A model generated the notes under the pieces. The model did not search any database. It worked only from the letters and a program-made list of their open reading frames with translations, and had not been told where the DNA came from. A program made the translations under genes and the position numbers. Shown piece by piece: positions 24,062 to 32,785 of a stretch of 64,000 nt of DNA. The number at the start of each line of letters is the position of its first letter. Within the stretch, counting starts at the first letter, position 1. Where the stretch lies: contig NZ_CP063373.1 in NCBI RefSeq assembly GCF_015160855.1, forward strand, positions 7,130,001 through 7,194,000, given 5' to 3'. Source of the DNA: Streptomyces ferrugineus (GTDB taxonomy: Bacteria; Actinomycetota; Actinomycetes; Streptomycetales; Streptomycetaceae).

Positions 24062-24904
24062 TCAGTGGGCGGTGGTGAAGTGCTCTCCCGCCAGTGACCG
24101 CACCACGTCCAGGTCCCTGGCGATCAGTGCGTCCAGCAGGGTGGTGTGCTCCGTCGCGTCCGCGATCAGGTCGGCGTTGCCCCGGCCCGGGGGCCTCACC
24201 AGGGGCCACTGGGCCCGCCGGTGGAGGTCGTCGGCGACCTGGACGAGCTGTTCGTTGCCGCAGAGCGACAGCACCGCGCGATGGAAGGTGCGGTCCGACT
24301 CCGCGTACGTCGCCCGGCAGCCCGTGGCCGCCGCTCGCACCGTCGCCTCCGCCAACGGCCGCAGCTCCGCCCACCGTTCGGCGGCGACCGTGCGCGCGAG
24401 CCGCAGCATCACCGGCACCTCGATCAGCGCCCGCACCTCGGCCAGTTCCGCCAGCTCCCGGGCCCCGCGCTCGACGACCCGGAACCCCCGATTGGGCACG
24501 ACCTCGACCGCGCCCTCCAGGGCGAGCTGCTGCATGGCCTCGCGCACCGGCGTCGCCGAGACCCCGAACCGCTCGCCGAGCGCGGGGGCCGAGTAGACCG
24601 CCCCGGGCGTCAGCTCACCGGTGACCAGCGCCGTACGCAGGGCGTCCAGGATCTGCCCGCGCACCGAGGCCCGCTGCACCAGCGGGCGCGGCATAGGCGG
24701 CCGCGGCATCGGCGGCTCACTGTGCGTGTGCTCACCACGAGCCGACACCGCCGGGTCACCCTGGGCCTGCCGCACCTCGGCGGCCCGTCCCTGCACCGGC
24801 ACCCGCGGCACATCCGTACGGCCCTCCGGATTCCCCGTCACCGCGGAGCCCTGCGCGCCCTGCCTCACGGGTCCTCCTCGGGACGTGTCAGTACTTGGGG
24901 TCAT
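24062..24904 (-). CDS. GntR-family (FadR subfamily) transcriptional regulator
   Basis: Up to 280 residues. The GntR winged HTH covers about residues 78-140 (RGQILDALRTALVTGELTPG, LGERFGVSATPVREAMQQLA). An all-helical FCD effector domain follows (EVRALIEVPVMLRLARTVAA; ligand histidines plausible in SDRTFHRAVL and HTTLLDALI). The first ~70 residues are low complexity, and the true start may be a later GTG or ATG. It is divergent from the FhuF-like gene, but that gene has its own iron box, so the GntR target is unclear. Confidence 0.82.
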   Translation of the reverse strand: MTPSTDTSRGGPVRQGAQGSAVTGNPEGRTDVPRVPVQGRAAEVRQAQGDPAVSARGEHTHSEPPMPRPPMPRPLVQRASVRGQILDALRTALVTGELTPGAVYSAPALGERFGVSATPVREAMQQLALEGAVEVVPNRGFRVVERGARELAELAEVRALIEVPVMLRLARTVAAERWAELRPLAEATVRAAATGCRATYAESDRTFHRAVLSLCGNEQLVQVADDLHRRAQWPLVRPPGRGNADLIADATEHTTLLDALIARDLDVVRSLAGEHFTTAH

Positions 24905-24956
24905 TACGGCGGGTTGTTACTCACCCGTCAAGCACCTTAGGCGCAGAACGCGACAG

Positions 24957-24997
24957 TTCAAACTGCGGCGATCTTGGGTAAGGTAAGGCTTACCTTC
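24957..24997 (+). promoter_or_regulatory. DtxR/DmdR-type iron box over the promoter of the FhuF-like gene
   Basis: Bases 24980-24996 (AAGGTAAGGCTTACCTT) form a palindrome perfect except for the unpaired centre. The 19-mer 24979-24997 matches the DtxR/IdeR consensus at 14 of 19 positions by eye. A putative -10 TAAGGT (24979-24984) lies inside it, with -35 TTCAAA (24957-24962) 16 nt upstream. Iron-loaded repressor would block transcription, so the gene should be on only under iron limitation. Confidence 0.75.
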
Positions 24998-25022
24998 AGA
25001 GCCTCCACGGATCGGCGGTCCC

Positions 25023-25874
25023 ATGCCCGTGCCCCCTTCGGCCCTCGCAGACGCCTACACCCGTCTCGCCGAGGTCTTCCCGGGGCTCGAGATCACCCAG
25101 CCGCCCGCCGGTCGGCCGGTGCCCCGGCACGGGGGCTGGGTCGCCGCGGCCGACCTCGCGGACGGCGCCACCGCCCTCGACGCCTTCCTGGCCTGGGACG
25201 ACACACAGATACGACGCGACTACGGACAGCCGGCCCGGCCCGATGTCGTCGCCGGCTTCGGACTGCATCGCTACGCCTGGCCCGTCTGTCTGCTGATCAC
25301 CGTGCCCTGGTTCCTGCTGCGCCGCGTCCCGCGCTTCCCCGTGACGCATGTCTCCTACGACCGCACGGCCCCCGGACTCCCGATGGGCCGCCTGGCGGCC
25401 CGCCCCACCACCTTCGCCTGCCTCCCCGACGACCCGGCCGCCATCCTGCCCGGCGCCAGGGTCGCCCCCGACGAGGAGGCTCTGCGCGCCGAGGTGCGCG
25501 CGGCCGTCGCCGAGCACCTCGAACCCGTCCTGGCCGGCTTCGGCCCGCGCATGCGGCGACGCGGCCGCGCACTGTGGGGCATGGCGACCGACGAGATCGT
25601 CGAGGGGCTGTGGTACGTCGCCCACCTCTTCGGCGACGGCGAGCAGGACCGGGCGCGGCGCGAGCTGGAGCTGCTGCTGCCGGGCGCGACGAAGCCGTAC
25701 GTCGGCTCGGCCGCCTTCCGCGAGCTGACCGGCCCGAACGGCGAGTCGCTGCCCACCCGCGACCGGGCGAGCTGCTGCATGTTCTACACACTGCGCCCCG
25801 AGGACACCTGCGCGACCTGCCCGCGCACCTGCGACGCGGACCGGATCACCAGGCTGGTGGCCGCCGCCGGTTGA
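25023..25874 (+). CDS. FhuF-like 2Fe-2S ferric siderophore reductase
   Basis: A 283-residue cytoplasmic protein. The C-terminus has the FhuF cysteine pattern CC-x10-C-x2-C (SCCMFYTLRPEDTCATCPRTC with the final cysteine just after), which binds a 2Fe-2S cluster in E. coli FhuF and relatives. Those proteins reduce iron(III) in imported hydroxamate siderophores and release it. The iron box overlapping its promoter supports that role. The ATG at 25023 begins the conserved region. No siderophore importer or synthesis gene is adjacent. Confidence 0.85.
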   Translation: MPVPPSALADAYTRLAEVFPGLEITQPPAGRPVPRHGGWVAAADLADGATALDAFLAWDDTQIRRDYGQPARPDVVAGFGLHRYAWPVCLLITVPWFLLRRVPRFPVTHVSYDRTAPGLPMGRLAARPTTFACLPDDPAAILPGARVAPDEEALRAEVRAAVAEHLEPVLAGFGPRMRRRGRALWGMATDEIVEGLWYVAHLFGDGEQDRARRELELLLPGATKPYVGSAAFRELTGPNGESLPTRDRASCCMFYTLRPEDTCATCPRTCDADRITRLVAAAG

Positions 25875-26178
25875 GGCACCCTCAGATATGGCCGTAACTC
25901 GTCGTGCCGTAAGATCACCCGCGAGCGCGACACCCGTTATGGTTACAGCCGTTTCACGATTTCCTCACTCCGCGCGGGAACTTTCCGTGGAACCACCCGC
26001 ACGGGTAGTGTTGTTCGAACTCAACTCCCGCCCCTCAAGCGGCAGTTCGAGCAGAACGCCGCCCTGGGCATCCCCTTGCACTTCCTTGGCGGCCTCTTGC
26101 CCCGAAACCCCCTGAGGGCCAGCGGGATTGGGCCACTATGGCGGGCGTTACGCCCTATCCCAATGCAAGGGACCCCAG
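25875..26178. promoter_or_regulatory. Gap upstream of the DUF2637 gene, with a stem-loop before the start
   Basis: No gene is seen in these 304 bp. Just before the ribosome site (AAGGGA at 26167) a two-part stem-loop can form at 26127-26164: ATTGGG pairs with CCCAAT, and inside it GGGCG pairs with CGCCC around TTA. It could affect translation of the DUF2637 gene. I see no confident promoter. Confidence 0.4.
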
Positions 26179-27222
26179 ATGAGATTGACCGACATATCGC
26201 TGAACTGGCTGCTTCCGGGCGCCGTCCTGCTCCTGGGCCTGCTGGCGGCGATAGCGGTGCTCCGGCGCGGAAAGACCGCGGGGAAGGACACGAGCGCGGA
26301 CGACTCGTGGGAGCGCAGCGAGGAGCGCCGTAGGCGCAAGGAGGCCATATACGGCACCGTCTCCTACGTCCTGCTGTTCTGCTGTGCGGCGGTGGCCGCG
26401 GCACTCTCCTTCCATGGCCTGGTCGGCTTCGGTGAGCAGAACCTCGGCCTCACCAACGGCTGGCAGTACCTCGTGCCGTTCGGCCTCGACGGCGCGGCCA
26501 TGTTCTGCTCCGTGCTCGCCGTGCGGGAGGCCAGCCACGGCGACGCGGCGCTCGGCTCCCGGATACTCGTGTGGACGTTCGCCTTCGCCGCGGCCTGGTT
26601 CAACTGGGTGCACGCGCCCAGGGGCATCGGCCACGACGGCGCCCCGCACTTCTTCGCGGGCATGTCCCTGTCCGCGGCGGTGCTGTTCGACCGGGCCCTG
26701 AAGCAGACCCGCCGGGCCGCCCTGCGCGAGCAGGGCCTGGTGCCGAGGCCGCTGCCGCAGATCCGGATCGTGCGCTGGCTGCGGGCGCCCCGCGAGACCT
26801 ACAAGGCCTGGTCGCTGATGCTCCTGGAGGGCGTGCGCAGCCTGGACGAGGCCGTCGACGAGGTCCGCGAGGACAAGCGGCAGAAGGACGAGAGCCGCCT
26901 GCGCCGGCGCGACCAGCAGCGCATGGAGCGTGCGCAGTTGAAGGCCATCAGCCGGGGCCACCGCGGCTTCATCGGCCGCGGCGCCGGACGACAGGTCGAG
27001 ACGCAGGCTCTGGAGCGCGCCGCCTCGGCCCAAGTCACCGCGGAGCCTGCCATATCCGCGCCGGAGCAGCTGCCCGTACGGTCGCGTCCCTCGCTGCAGC
27101 CCGTACGCACCGGTTCTGAGCCGGTCACCGTCGACCTCACTTCGGAGGACGACACAATGGCGCTGCCGCGCCTCGACTCGCTGGAGCGCAAGCTCAAGGA
27201 TCTTGAGCAGCAGTTCGGCTGA
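26179..27222 (+). CDS. DUF2637-family membrane protein
   Basis: A 347-residue protein. A first hydrophobic segment (LPGAVLLLGLLAAIAVL, residues about 10-26) and a short charged loop lead into the DUF2637 region, with hydrophobic segments around AIYGTVSYVLLFCCAAVAAA, WQYLVPFGLDGAAMFCSVL and ILVWTFAFAAAWFN. The C-terminal half is soluble and charged with coiled-coil potential (EDKRQKDESRLRRRDQQRME) and ends in LDSLERKLKDLEQQFG. DUF2637 is also found in Streptomyces plasmid-spread proteins, but no transfer genes are here. The ATG at 26179 has AAGGGA upstream. Function unknown. Confidence 0.82.
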   Translation: MRLTDISLNWLLPGAVLLLGLLAAIAVLRRGKTAGKDTSADDSWERSEERRRRKEAIYGTVSYVLLFCCAAVAAALSFHGLVGFGEQNLGLTNGWQYLVPFGLDGAAMFCSVLAVREASHGDAALGSRILVWTFAFAAAWFNWVHAPRGIGHDGAPHFFAGMSLSAAVLFDRALKQTRRAALREQGLVPRPLPQIRIVRWLRAPRETYKAWSLMLLEGVRSLDEAVDEVREDKRQKDESRLRRRDQQRMERAQLKAISRGHRGFIGRGAGRQVETQALERAASAQVTAEPAISAPEQLPVRSRPSLQPVRTGSEPVTVDLTSEDDTMALPRLDSLERKLKDLEQQFG

Positions 27223-27239
27223 GTACGCCGCTCATCGAC

Positions 27240-27278
27240 GGGAAGGGCGCGATCCGGAACTCGGGTCGCGCCCTTCCC
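27240..27278. terminator. Hairpin terminator between convergent genes
   Basis: Perfect 13-bp arms GGGAAGGGCGCGA (27240-27252) and TCGCGCCCTTCCC (27266-27278) around a 13-nt loop. It separates the DUF2637 gene from the convergent ATPase gene at 27326. Confidence 0.8.
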
Positions 27279-27316
27279 GTCTCCCGCGTCGGTCCCTTCC
27301 CGTCTCCCGCGTCGGT
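27271..27316. repeat. Exact 23-bp tandem duplication
   Basis: Bases 27271-27293 are repeated without change at 27294-27316 (unit begins CCCTTCCCGTCTCCC). The unit includes the distal part of the terminator's right arm, so the duplication arose next to the hairpin. Confidence 0.85.
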
Positions 27317-27325
27317 CCCGTGCCG

Positions 27326-27778
27326 TCACGCGGCGTCCGCGTCGAGTTCGAACCACACCGCCTTACCCACCCCGTGCGCGCGCACGCCCCAGGTGTCCGC
27401 GAGGGTCTGGACGAGGAGCAGGCCGCGGCCGTTGGTGGCGTCGTCGGCGTTCGTCGCGCGTGGTCTGGGCAGCCGGGCCATGAAGTCCCGCACCTCCACC
27501 CGGAGCCCGCCCGGTCCGACGGTCGCCGTCAGCACGGCGTCCCGGTCGGTGTGCACCAGGGCGTTGGTGACGAGCTCGCTGGTCAGCAGCTCGGCTATGT
27601 CCGATCGCCCGGGCCCGCCCCAGTGCCGTAGCAGCTCGCGCAGCGCCCTGCGCGCCTCCGGCACGGCCCTCAGGTCCGCCCGCCCGAGTCTGCGCCTGAG
27701 CTGAGGCGGCTGCGTGTGTCCCCCGGCGCTCGCGGCCCTGTCCTCCACTGTCTCCACCGAGGAGGCCCCGATCGCCAT
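27326..27778 (-). CDS. Anti-sigma-regulator-type ATP-binding protein (HATPase_c)
   Basis: A 150-residue single-domain ATPase of the RsbW/SpoIIAB type that is very common in Streptomyces. The N-box reads ELLTSELVTNALVHTD and the G-box NGRGLLLVQTLADTWG. Such proteins phosphorylate anti-sigma antagonists or bind sigma factors directly. The ATG at 27778 is chosen because GAGGAGG lies 7 nt upstream; an ATG ten codons earlier lacks one. No sigma or antagonist gene is adjacent. Confidence 0.85.
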   Translation of the reverse strand: MAIGASSVETVEDRAASAGGHTQPPQLRRRLGRADLRAVPEARRALRELLRHWGGPGRSDIAELLTSELVTNALVHTDRDAVLTATVGPGGLRVEVRDFMARLPRPRATNADDATNGRGLLLVQTLADTWGVRAHGVGKAVWFELDADAA

Positions 27779-28395
27779 GGGACCGCCTCCTCGCGCCTGC
27801 CTCTTCATGACCCCCGCCCGCGTGCCGATGTCGGTTCCCCTCCTGGCTCGAACACGTTCACGGGAACCATTTCCCGGCCGGACCCTCGGCAGTCATGTCG
27901 AATCGTCAACGACCAGGTGTTCGGCCATGGTTGGGGCGGCTCGGGCGGGGTGGATGAACTCCGGAACGTCATCCGTCGGCCGCCCGCAAGCCGCCGTACG
28001 CGGTGACCGGGCGTGTCGGCCACCGGCCACGGCCCGGTTTCCGGGTGCGCGACCCGCTCGTGGCGAGGTGAGGCGAGGCGGTGCATCCGGTGCCGGAGCC
28101 GGAGGGCCGATCAGTGCGGTCCCGCCCCGCATCGGGTCGACTCCCCACCGACGGCCCGACCGCAGCGGATCGGACCGTCTGCCGACTCCGCTCTGCCGTT
28201 CCGGCCGTATCCGACGAAGCCGTGGGGCGGTTGGGGTCGTACGCGCCGTGCACACCCACATGTCCCGCGGCGAGGCAACGACGCGCCTTTGGCCAGTTTC
28301 CCGCAAGCCGGGAAACTGGCCGGATCTCATGGGTGCGGGGCCGCCCGCCCGACCCCCGTCCGGGAGGGCGGCCCCGCTGGTGGGTGGCGTGTCGG
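27779..28395. other. 617-bp gap with two hairpins and no gene
   Basis: I find no coding pattern here. The right part has two perfect hairpins: GGCCAGTTTCCC (28291-28302) with GGGAAACTGGCC (28310-28321), and GCGGGGCCGCCC (28335-28346) with GGGCGGCCCCGC (28366-28377). The second is 19 nt past the stop of the leftward secreted-protein gene and should terminate it. The left part should hold the promoter of the ATPase gene; I cannot define it. Confidence 0.55.
28335..28377 (-). terminator. Hairpin terminator of the secreted hypothetical protein gene
   Basis: Perfect 12-bp arms with a 19-nt loop, directly downstream of the stop at 28396. A second hairpin with 12-bp arms at 28291-28321 follows and could act as backup. 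Confidence 0.75.
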
Positions 28396-29010
28396 TCAGT
28401 AGAGCTTGTGGACCGCCGTGGTGGTCGTCTTCTTGAAGGCCTTCACCGGCGCGTGAGTGAAGTCGCCCATCTGCCCCCATCGCACGACGGTGACGGTGCC
28501 GCCGTCCCGGCCGACGGAGACGAGGTGGATGTCCATGGCACCCCACGCGGCACGGGTCGCGAAGCCGTGGACGCGGGCGCCCTCCTCGACCGGCAGGCGG
28601 CCGTAGCCCCGGTAGTCGGCCTCGATCTCCGGGTCCGCGTCCATGCGCGTGACACAGCGCTTGACCTCCCTGTCGAGGCGGGCGGCGAGGGCCTTGGCCT
28701 TGGCGCTGTCGCCCACCACGACGGTGAGCTGCTCGGCACCGGTGTCGAGTTCGGTGCGGAAGGTGCGGTGGCGGGAGTCGTAGGCGAGCAGCGCTTCGCC
28801 GAAGCAGTACCGCATCTCGTCCGGGAGTCCGTCGGTGACCTTCCCGGCTGTCCAGCCGGAGGGGTGCGGCGGGAGTTCGGACGCCGCGAGGAACTTCGGC
28901 GCGGGCGCCTTGGTCGTGGCGCCGGCCGGCGCGGCGCACAGTGCGGTGCCCGCGGTGAGGCCGGCGACGGCGAGTGCGGTGAGCGTGCCGGCTCGGGTGC
29001 GCTTGGGCAT
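28396..29010 (-). CDS. Secreted protein of unknown function
   Basis: A 204-residue exported protein. The Sec signal peptide is clear (MPKRTRAGTLTALAVAGLTA, cleavage near AGA-TT). The mature part has no family I can name with confidence; two cysteines (in RYCFGEALL and VKRCVTRMD) could form a disulfide. A central segment, AEQLTVVVGDSAKAKALAAR, resembles the extracellular sensor-like domains of some actinobacterial lipoproteins, but this is weak. The ATG at 29010 has GGGGGGACC upstream and begins at the signal peptide; the longer frame is not supported. Divergent from the TTA-containing gene. Confidence 0.75.
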   Translation of the reverse strand: MPKRTRAGTLTALAVAGLTAGTALCAAPAGATTKAPAPKFLAASELPPHPSGWTAGKVTDGLPDEMRYCFGEALLAYDSRHRTFRTELDTGAEQLTVVVGDSAKAKALAARLDREVKRCVTRMDADPEIEADYRGYGRLPVEEGARVHGFATRAAWGAMDIHLVSVGRDGGTVTVVRWGQMGDFTHAPVKAFKKTTTTAVHKLY

Positions 29011-29247
29011 GGTGGTCCCCCCGTGGATGACAGGAAAATGCGTGAGACGTCGGAAGTGGCTCGGCACCGACGCCGGTTGGTCCGTCCGGCCTGGTCGGTG
29101 CCACACCAAGAGCATCAGCCGTCACAGCGGGCGGCGGCAAGCGCCGTCGCCCGATCCGCGACGGTGGAACCATCCCAGCCCTTCTGACGTGCAGGTATAT
29201 GGAGTGCCTGGGATGCCGTCCCGGGACGGGGAGGACACGGGAGAACA

Positions 29248-30534
29248 GTGTCGGAAGCACAGGACGACGACGTCCAGGAGTTCGCGGCGTTACTCAGGCG
29301 CCTGAAGGACCGCACCGACCGCAGCTACGGTCAGCTCGCCCGGCGCCTGAACATGAACACGTCCACGCTGCACCGTTACTGCGCCGGTGACGCGGTCCCC
29401 CTCGGCTTCGCCCCCGTGGAGCGCTTCGCCGCCCTGTGCGGGGCGGCCCCGGAGGAGCGGCTGGAGCTGCACCGCCGGTGGATCCTGGCGGTGGCGGCAC
29501 GACAGCGCTCGCGTACGGCGGCACCGGCCGCCGCTCCGCAGGCGGACGCCTCCCCCGCTGACCCCGAGGAGCCGACCGGGCAACCACCACAGCCGGAACC
29601 TCCCCGCCGCCCCTGGTACCGCCGCCGGCGCCTCCTCGTCTCCGTGGCCGTGGCGACCGCCCTCCTGGCCACCCTCGGCAGCCTCTCCGCCCTGCCGGAC
29701 GACGAACGTCCCCGGTCGAGCGACTCCGCCGAGGCCTCCCATCCGCCCCGTACGACGGCGCCGGGCACCCCGCGCCCGAAGTCGACCAGGTCCCCGAGCG
29801 CCTCCCCCACCACCCCCGCGCCCTCGCCCGACGCGTCGAGGAAGCCGTCGGCGAAGCCCACCGCCACCGCCGACGGGCAGTCCGGGGAAGCAGGCCCGCG
29901 GCAGTCCCCGGCCGGCCTGCCGCTCACCTGGAGCGCCGACTCCCATGTCTGGGAGGCCGGCTGCGGCCACGACTACGTCATCGCCAAGCCCTTGCGGCAG
30001 GTGCCGCCGCCCCCGGCCCCGCAGGACGCGGCGACCTGGGCGGCGACGCAGAACGCCGTGCACGGGCAGCAGACGATGGTGGAGATCACGGTGCAGGGCC
30101 GGACGTCCACGGCCGTCGTCCTGGAGGCGCTGCGCGTACGCGTCATCGGCCGCTCGACGCCCATGGAGGGCGCCAACTACGCCATGGACAACGGCTGCGG
30201 CGGAGCCCTGACGCCCCGCTACTTCGACGTCGACCTGGACAAGGACCGGCCCATCGCCCGCCCGGTCGACGGCAACGACACCGGTGTCACCATCCCGGCG
30301 ATGCGGCTGCCGTACCGCGTGTCCGCCGAGGACCCTGAGGTGCTGCTGGTCGACGCGCGGACGCAGACCTGCGACTGCCGCTGGTATCTGGAACTGGACT
30401 GGTCGTCCCAGGGCCGCACCGGCACGCTTCGCATCGACGACCACGGCCGCCCGTTCCGTACATCGAGCACCAAGGGGCTGCCGAACTACGCGTACGACAC
30501 CTCGGCCCGCGCCTGGGTGCCGTCGGAGGACTAG
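29248..30534 (+). CDS. XRE-like HTH membrane protein with an in-frame TTA codon
   Basis: A 428-residue single-pass protein. The cytoplasmic N-terminus is an HTH of the XRE type (YGQLARRLNMNTSTLHRYCA, about residues 27-46). One membrane segment follows at about 132-152 (LLVSVAVATALLATLGSLSA), then a Ser/Pro/Thr-rich linker and an extracellular domain of about 200 residues with paired cysteines (EAGCGHDYV, NGCGGAL, TCDCRWYLE). Start GTG at 29248 with GGGAG upstream. Codon 15 (29290-29292) is TTA, the rare leucine codon read by the bldA tRNA, so expression should depend on bldA. Ligand and DNA target unknown. Confidence 0.83.
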   Translation: MSEAQDDDVQEFAALLRRLKDRTDRSYGQLARRLNMNTSTLHRYCAGDAVPLGFAPVERFAALCGAAPEERLELHRRWILAVAARQRSRTAAPAAAPQADASPADPEEPTGQPPQPEPPRRPWYRRRRLLVSVAVATALLATLGSLSALPDDERPRSSDSAEASHPPRTTAPGTPRPKSTRSPSASPTTPAPSPDASRKPSAKPTATADGQSGEAGPRQSPAGLPLTWSADSHVWEAGCGHDYVIAKPLRQVPPPPAPQDAATWAATQNAVHGQQTMVEITVQGRTSTAVVLEALRVRVIGRSTPMEGANYAMDNGCGGALTPRYFDVDLDKDRPIARPVDGNDTGVTIPAMRLPYRVSAEDPEVLLVDARTQTCDCRWYLELDWSSQGRTGTLRIDDHGRPFRTSSTKGLPNYAYDTSARAWVPSED

Positions 30535-30549
30535 CGGCACGGGCCGCCG

Positions 30550-31860
30550 CTAGCTCTCCCACACCGCGGCGGCCGTACGGTCGTCGGCGTACCCCTTCAC
30601 GCGGACCTGGGTGTCGAGGAGGAACTCCGCGAGGCCGGGCGGTTCGGAGCCGGACCAGCGGCCCGTCAGGTGGGCGGCGAGTGCGGGTTCGCCGCGCAGG
30701 GGGTCGGCCAGGCCGCCCGTGCACATCAGGAGGGTGTCGCCGGGGCGGGCCACGGAGGCGCGGAAGCGGAAGGGTTCGCGGGGCGGCTCGGGGGCCGGGT
30801 CGTAGGGGCTCGGCGGTGTGGTGATGCCGAGGTCCATGGTGAGGCGGTCGCCGTCGGGGGTCTCGGCGGGGAGCGAGCCGAAGCCGACGACGGGTTCACC
30901 GGTGACGTCGGTGACGAGGGGTTCGATGTCCTGCATCTCGCCGTCGCGCAGCCGGAACAGCCCGCCCTCGCCGACGCCGAAGAAGACGCGCGTACGGCAT
31001 TCGGGGTCGGCGGGGAGCAGCAGGCAGCGCAGGGTCGCCGCGTACTCCTCGGGGTCGATGCCCTGTTCGGCGGCGCTGGCGCGGAGTTTGCCGAGGCTGC
31101 GGTCGGTCAGCCGGTGCAGCCCGGACTTGAGGTCGCCGCGCCGGGCTGCCCTGATGTCCTCCGAGAGCCTGGCATGACTGCGGCCGACGGCCCGGCCGAT
31201 CCAGTGGCAGGCCTCGGCGGCGGCGCGGTGCGCGCCCGGGGTGGCCCGGGCGCCGGTGGCCATCGCGACGAGGAGGAGCGCGTGGTCACCGGTGCCGAAG
31301 CGGGCGGTGAGGAGGGAGTCGCGGCGGGGTTCGCCCCGGTAGCGGGCGGAGTCTCCGCGCAGGGAGACGGCGCGCAGGGTGCAGGCGCCGTAGTGGGCGC
31401 CGTCGAGGACGGTGTCGGCGACCAGGTCGTCGAGGTCGTCCGGGTCGGCGGGCGGGAGGGCGGTGGGTTCGGCGGCGTAGGTGGGAGGGCCGTCGCCCAC
31501 GTAGTCGAGGGGGCGGGATGAGGGGGTGGGTGCGGGCTCTTCCGGGGCCGGCCGCTCGGGGGCGTCGGCCGGGGACGGCGGTTCGTCGTCGGCCGGCGGT
31601 GTCTCCACGGTGAATCCCGGCGGCTTCGGCAGACCGGGCGGAAACGCCGGCGGAGCCGGCGCGGCATCCGGCTCGGCCCGGGGTGACGGTACGGCCGCGC
31701 CCGTCCCCGACCGCTGGTTCACCGCCCCCGCCGCCGAGGCGAACCGGTCGTCCAGTGAGTCGGGGGCCGTGGTCGGGCCCGTGTCGTCGGTGACGTCACC
31801 GTACAGCTGCCCCCACCAGTCGTCCTCGCGACCACTGGACCTACCCCCCTGCTGGTTCAT
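30550..31860 (-). CDS. PP2C-family serine/threonine phosphatase domain protein
   Basis: A 436-residue protein. The first ~165 residues are Pro/Asp/Glu-rich and disordered. The PP2C-like domain occupies about 180-436; recognisable parts are ARYRGEPRRDSLLTARFG, HALLLVAMATGA, RPGDTLLMCTGGLADPL and a final KGYADDRTAAAVWES. The metal-binding aspartates are less standard than in classical PP2C, so activity is likely but not certain. The ATG at 31860 is chosen because GGGGG and a clean conserved start (MNQQGGRSSGREDDWW) lie there. It converges on the TTA-containing gene, 15 nt apart. Confidence 0.8.
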   Translation of the reverse strand: MNQQGGRSSGREDDWWGQLYGDVTDDTGPTTAPDSLDDRFASAAGAVNQRSGTGAAVPSPRAEPDAAPAPPAFPPGLPKPPGFTVETPPADDEPPSPADAPERPAPEEPAPTPSSRPLDYVGDGPPTYAAEPTALPPADPDDLDDLVADTVLDGAHYGACTLRAVSLRGDSARYRGEPRRDSLLTARFGTGDHALLLVAMATGARATPGAHRAAAEACHWIGRAVGRSHARLSEDIRAARRGDLKSGLHRLTDRSLGKLRASAAEQGIDPEEYAATLRCLLLPADPECRTRVFFGVGEGGLFRLRDGEMQDIEPLVTDVTGEPVVGFGSLPAETPDGDRLTMDLGITTPPSPYDPAPEPPREPFRFRASVARPGDTLLMCTGGLADPLRGEPALAAHLTGRWSGSEPPGLAEFLLDTQVRVKGYADDRTAAAVWES

Positions 31861-32069
31861 GCCCCCAATTGTCCACCGCGCGGCCCGGATGAAAACGGGG
31901 CATCGGGAAAATCCGGCCCCGCGAAGCCGCCGTGAACGGCACGGCGGGTGAAGCCCGGAACAGTCTTGCGAAACCACGGACGACACACGTCGCCGGGCGG
32001 CCCCACCCCCCACGGGAGAACCGCCCGGCGACTGCCGGGTGACCCGGGCCCCGATCCCCTTCGCGCGCC

Positions 32070-32785
32070 TCAGCGCACGTCGTAGGCCCGGATCACGATC
32101 TGGGTGACCAAGGCGCCGTCCACGCCTCGGCCCAGCTCTCGCCCTCGTCGTAGGCATACGCGAACTCGACCCGGGTCAACTCACCGGGCTCGTGACCCGC
32201 GTGGCCCGTCGCCGTGAGCGTGATGCTCTGTCCGTCCTCGGCGGGGAGCGTCTTCAGCCCGTCCTCCGGCAGCGTGTACCGCGGAAACAGCAGAGGTATG
32301 CCCTGGGAGTACGCGTCCTCGTCCCGTGCGGAGCGGAACGTCCAGGTCGTGGTGGTGTTCGTGGACCGGTTCCAGGCCCGGGCCGAAGGGGTACGGGCTT
32401 TCGCCGATGGTCTCGCCGTCCCGCCGCAGCGTCATGCCGCCGATGTCGCCGAAGCTCCCCGCACGCCCAGGTGTTGGCGGTCGCCCCAGAGGCCGGGTGC
32501 CACCCCGATCAGGTCGCCCTGCCGCTCGGCGGCGAGGGCCTCGGTCGCGCCCTCGGCGTAGCCGTACAGGTCGTCGCCGGAGCGGTGGGTCTGGGTGAAG
32601 GGGGTCGTGCCGTCGGCGCGAGGCAGGGCGACGGCTCCGTCCCGGGTGACGAGGACCCGGTCGCCGGTGACCAGGGTGACGACGGAGCCGGAGCCGGAGC
32701 CGGTGCCGGGGGTGACCGGTGGTCTCGGGCCGGCGGTGGCCGCGCCCAGAACCGTATGCGCCATCCCTCTCCCCAAGATCGCCAT
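32070..32785 (-). pseudogene. Decayed S8 (subtilisin-like) serine peptidase gene
   Basis: Read leftward, one frame from ATG 32785 gives a signal-like start and the propeptide motif VVTLVTGDRVLVTRDG then GDDLYGYAEGATEALAA. It passes straight into C-terminal-domain sequence, so the whole catalytic domain with the Asp/His/Ser triad is gone. A frameshift near 32460 is needed to continue into SFGDIGGMTLRRDGETIGE. Another near 32355 leads into TTTTWTFRSARDEDAYSQGI, PLLFPRYTLPEDGLKTLPA and later FAYAYDEGESWAEAW. A third, near 32120, gives the family-like ending TQIVIRAYDVR and a TGA at 32070. The gene is dead by several deletions and shifts. Confidence 0.72.

Noticed and set aside
25990..26040. tRNA-like or LexA-like sequence around GTTCGAACTC
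   Set aside because: No cloverleaf arms can be built, and it lacks the GAAC-n4-GTTC spacing of a LexA box.
26179..27222. DUF2637 gene as a sign of an integrated conjugative element
   Set aside because: No integrase, att repeats, Tra/FtsK-type gene or other plasmid functions are near; DUF2637 also occurs in chromosomal genes.
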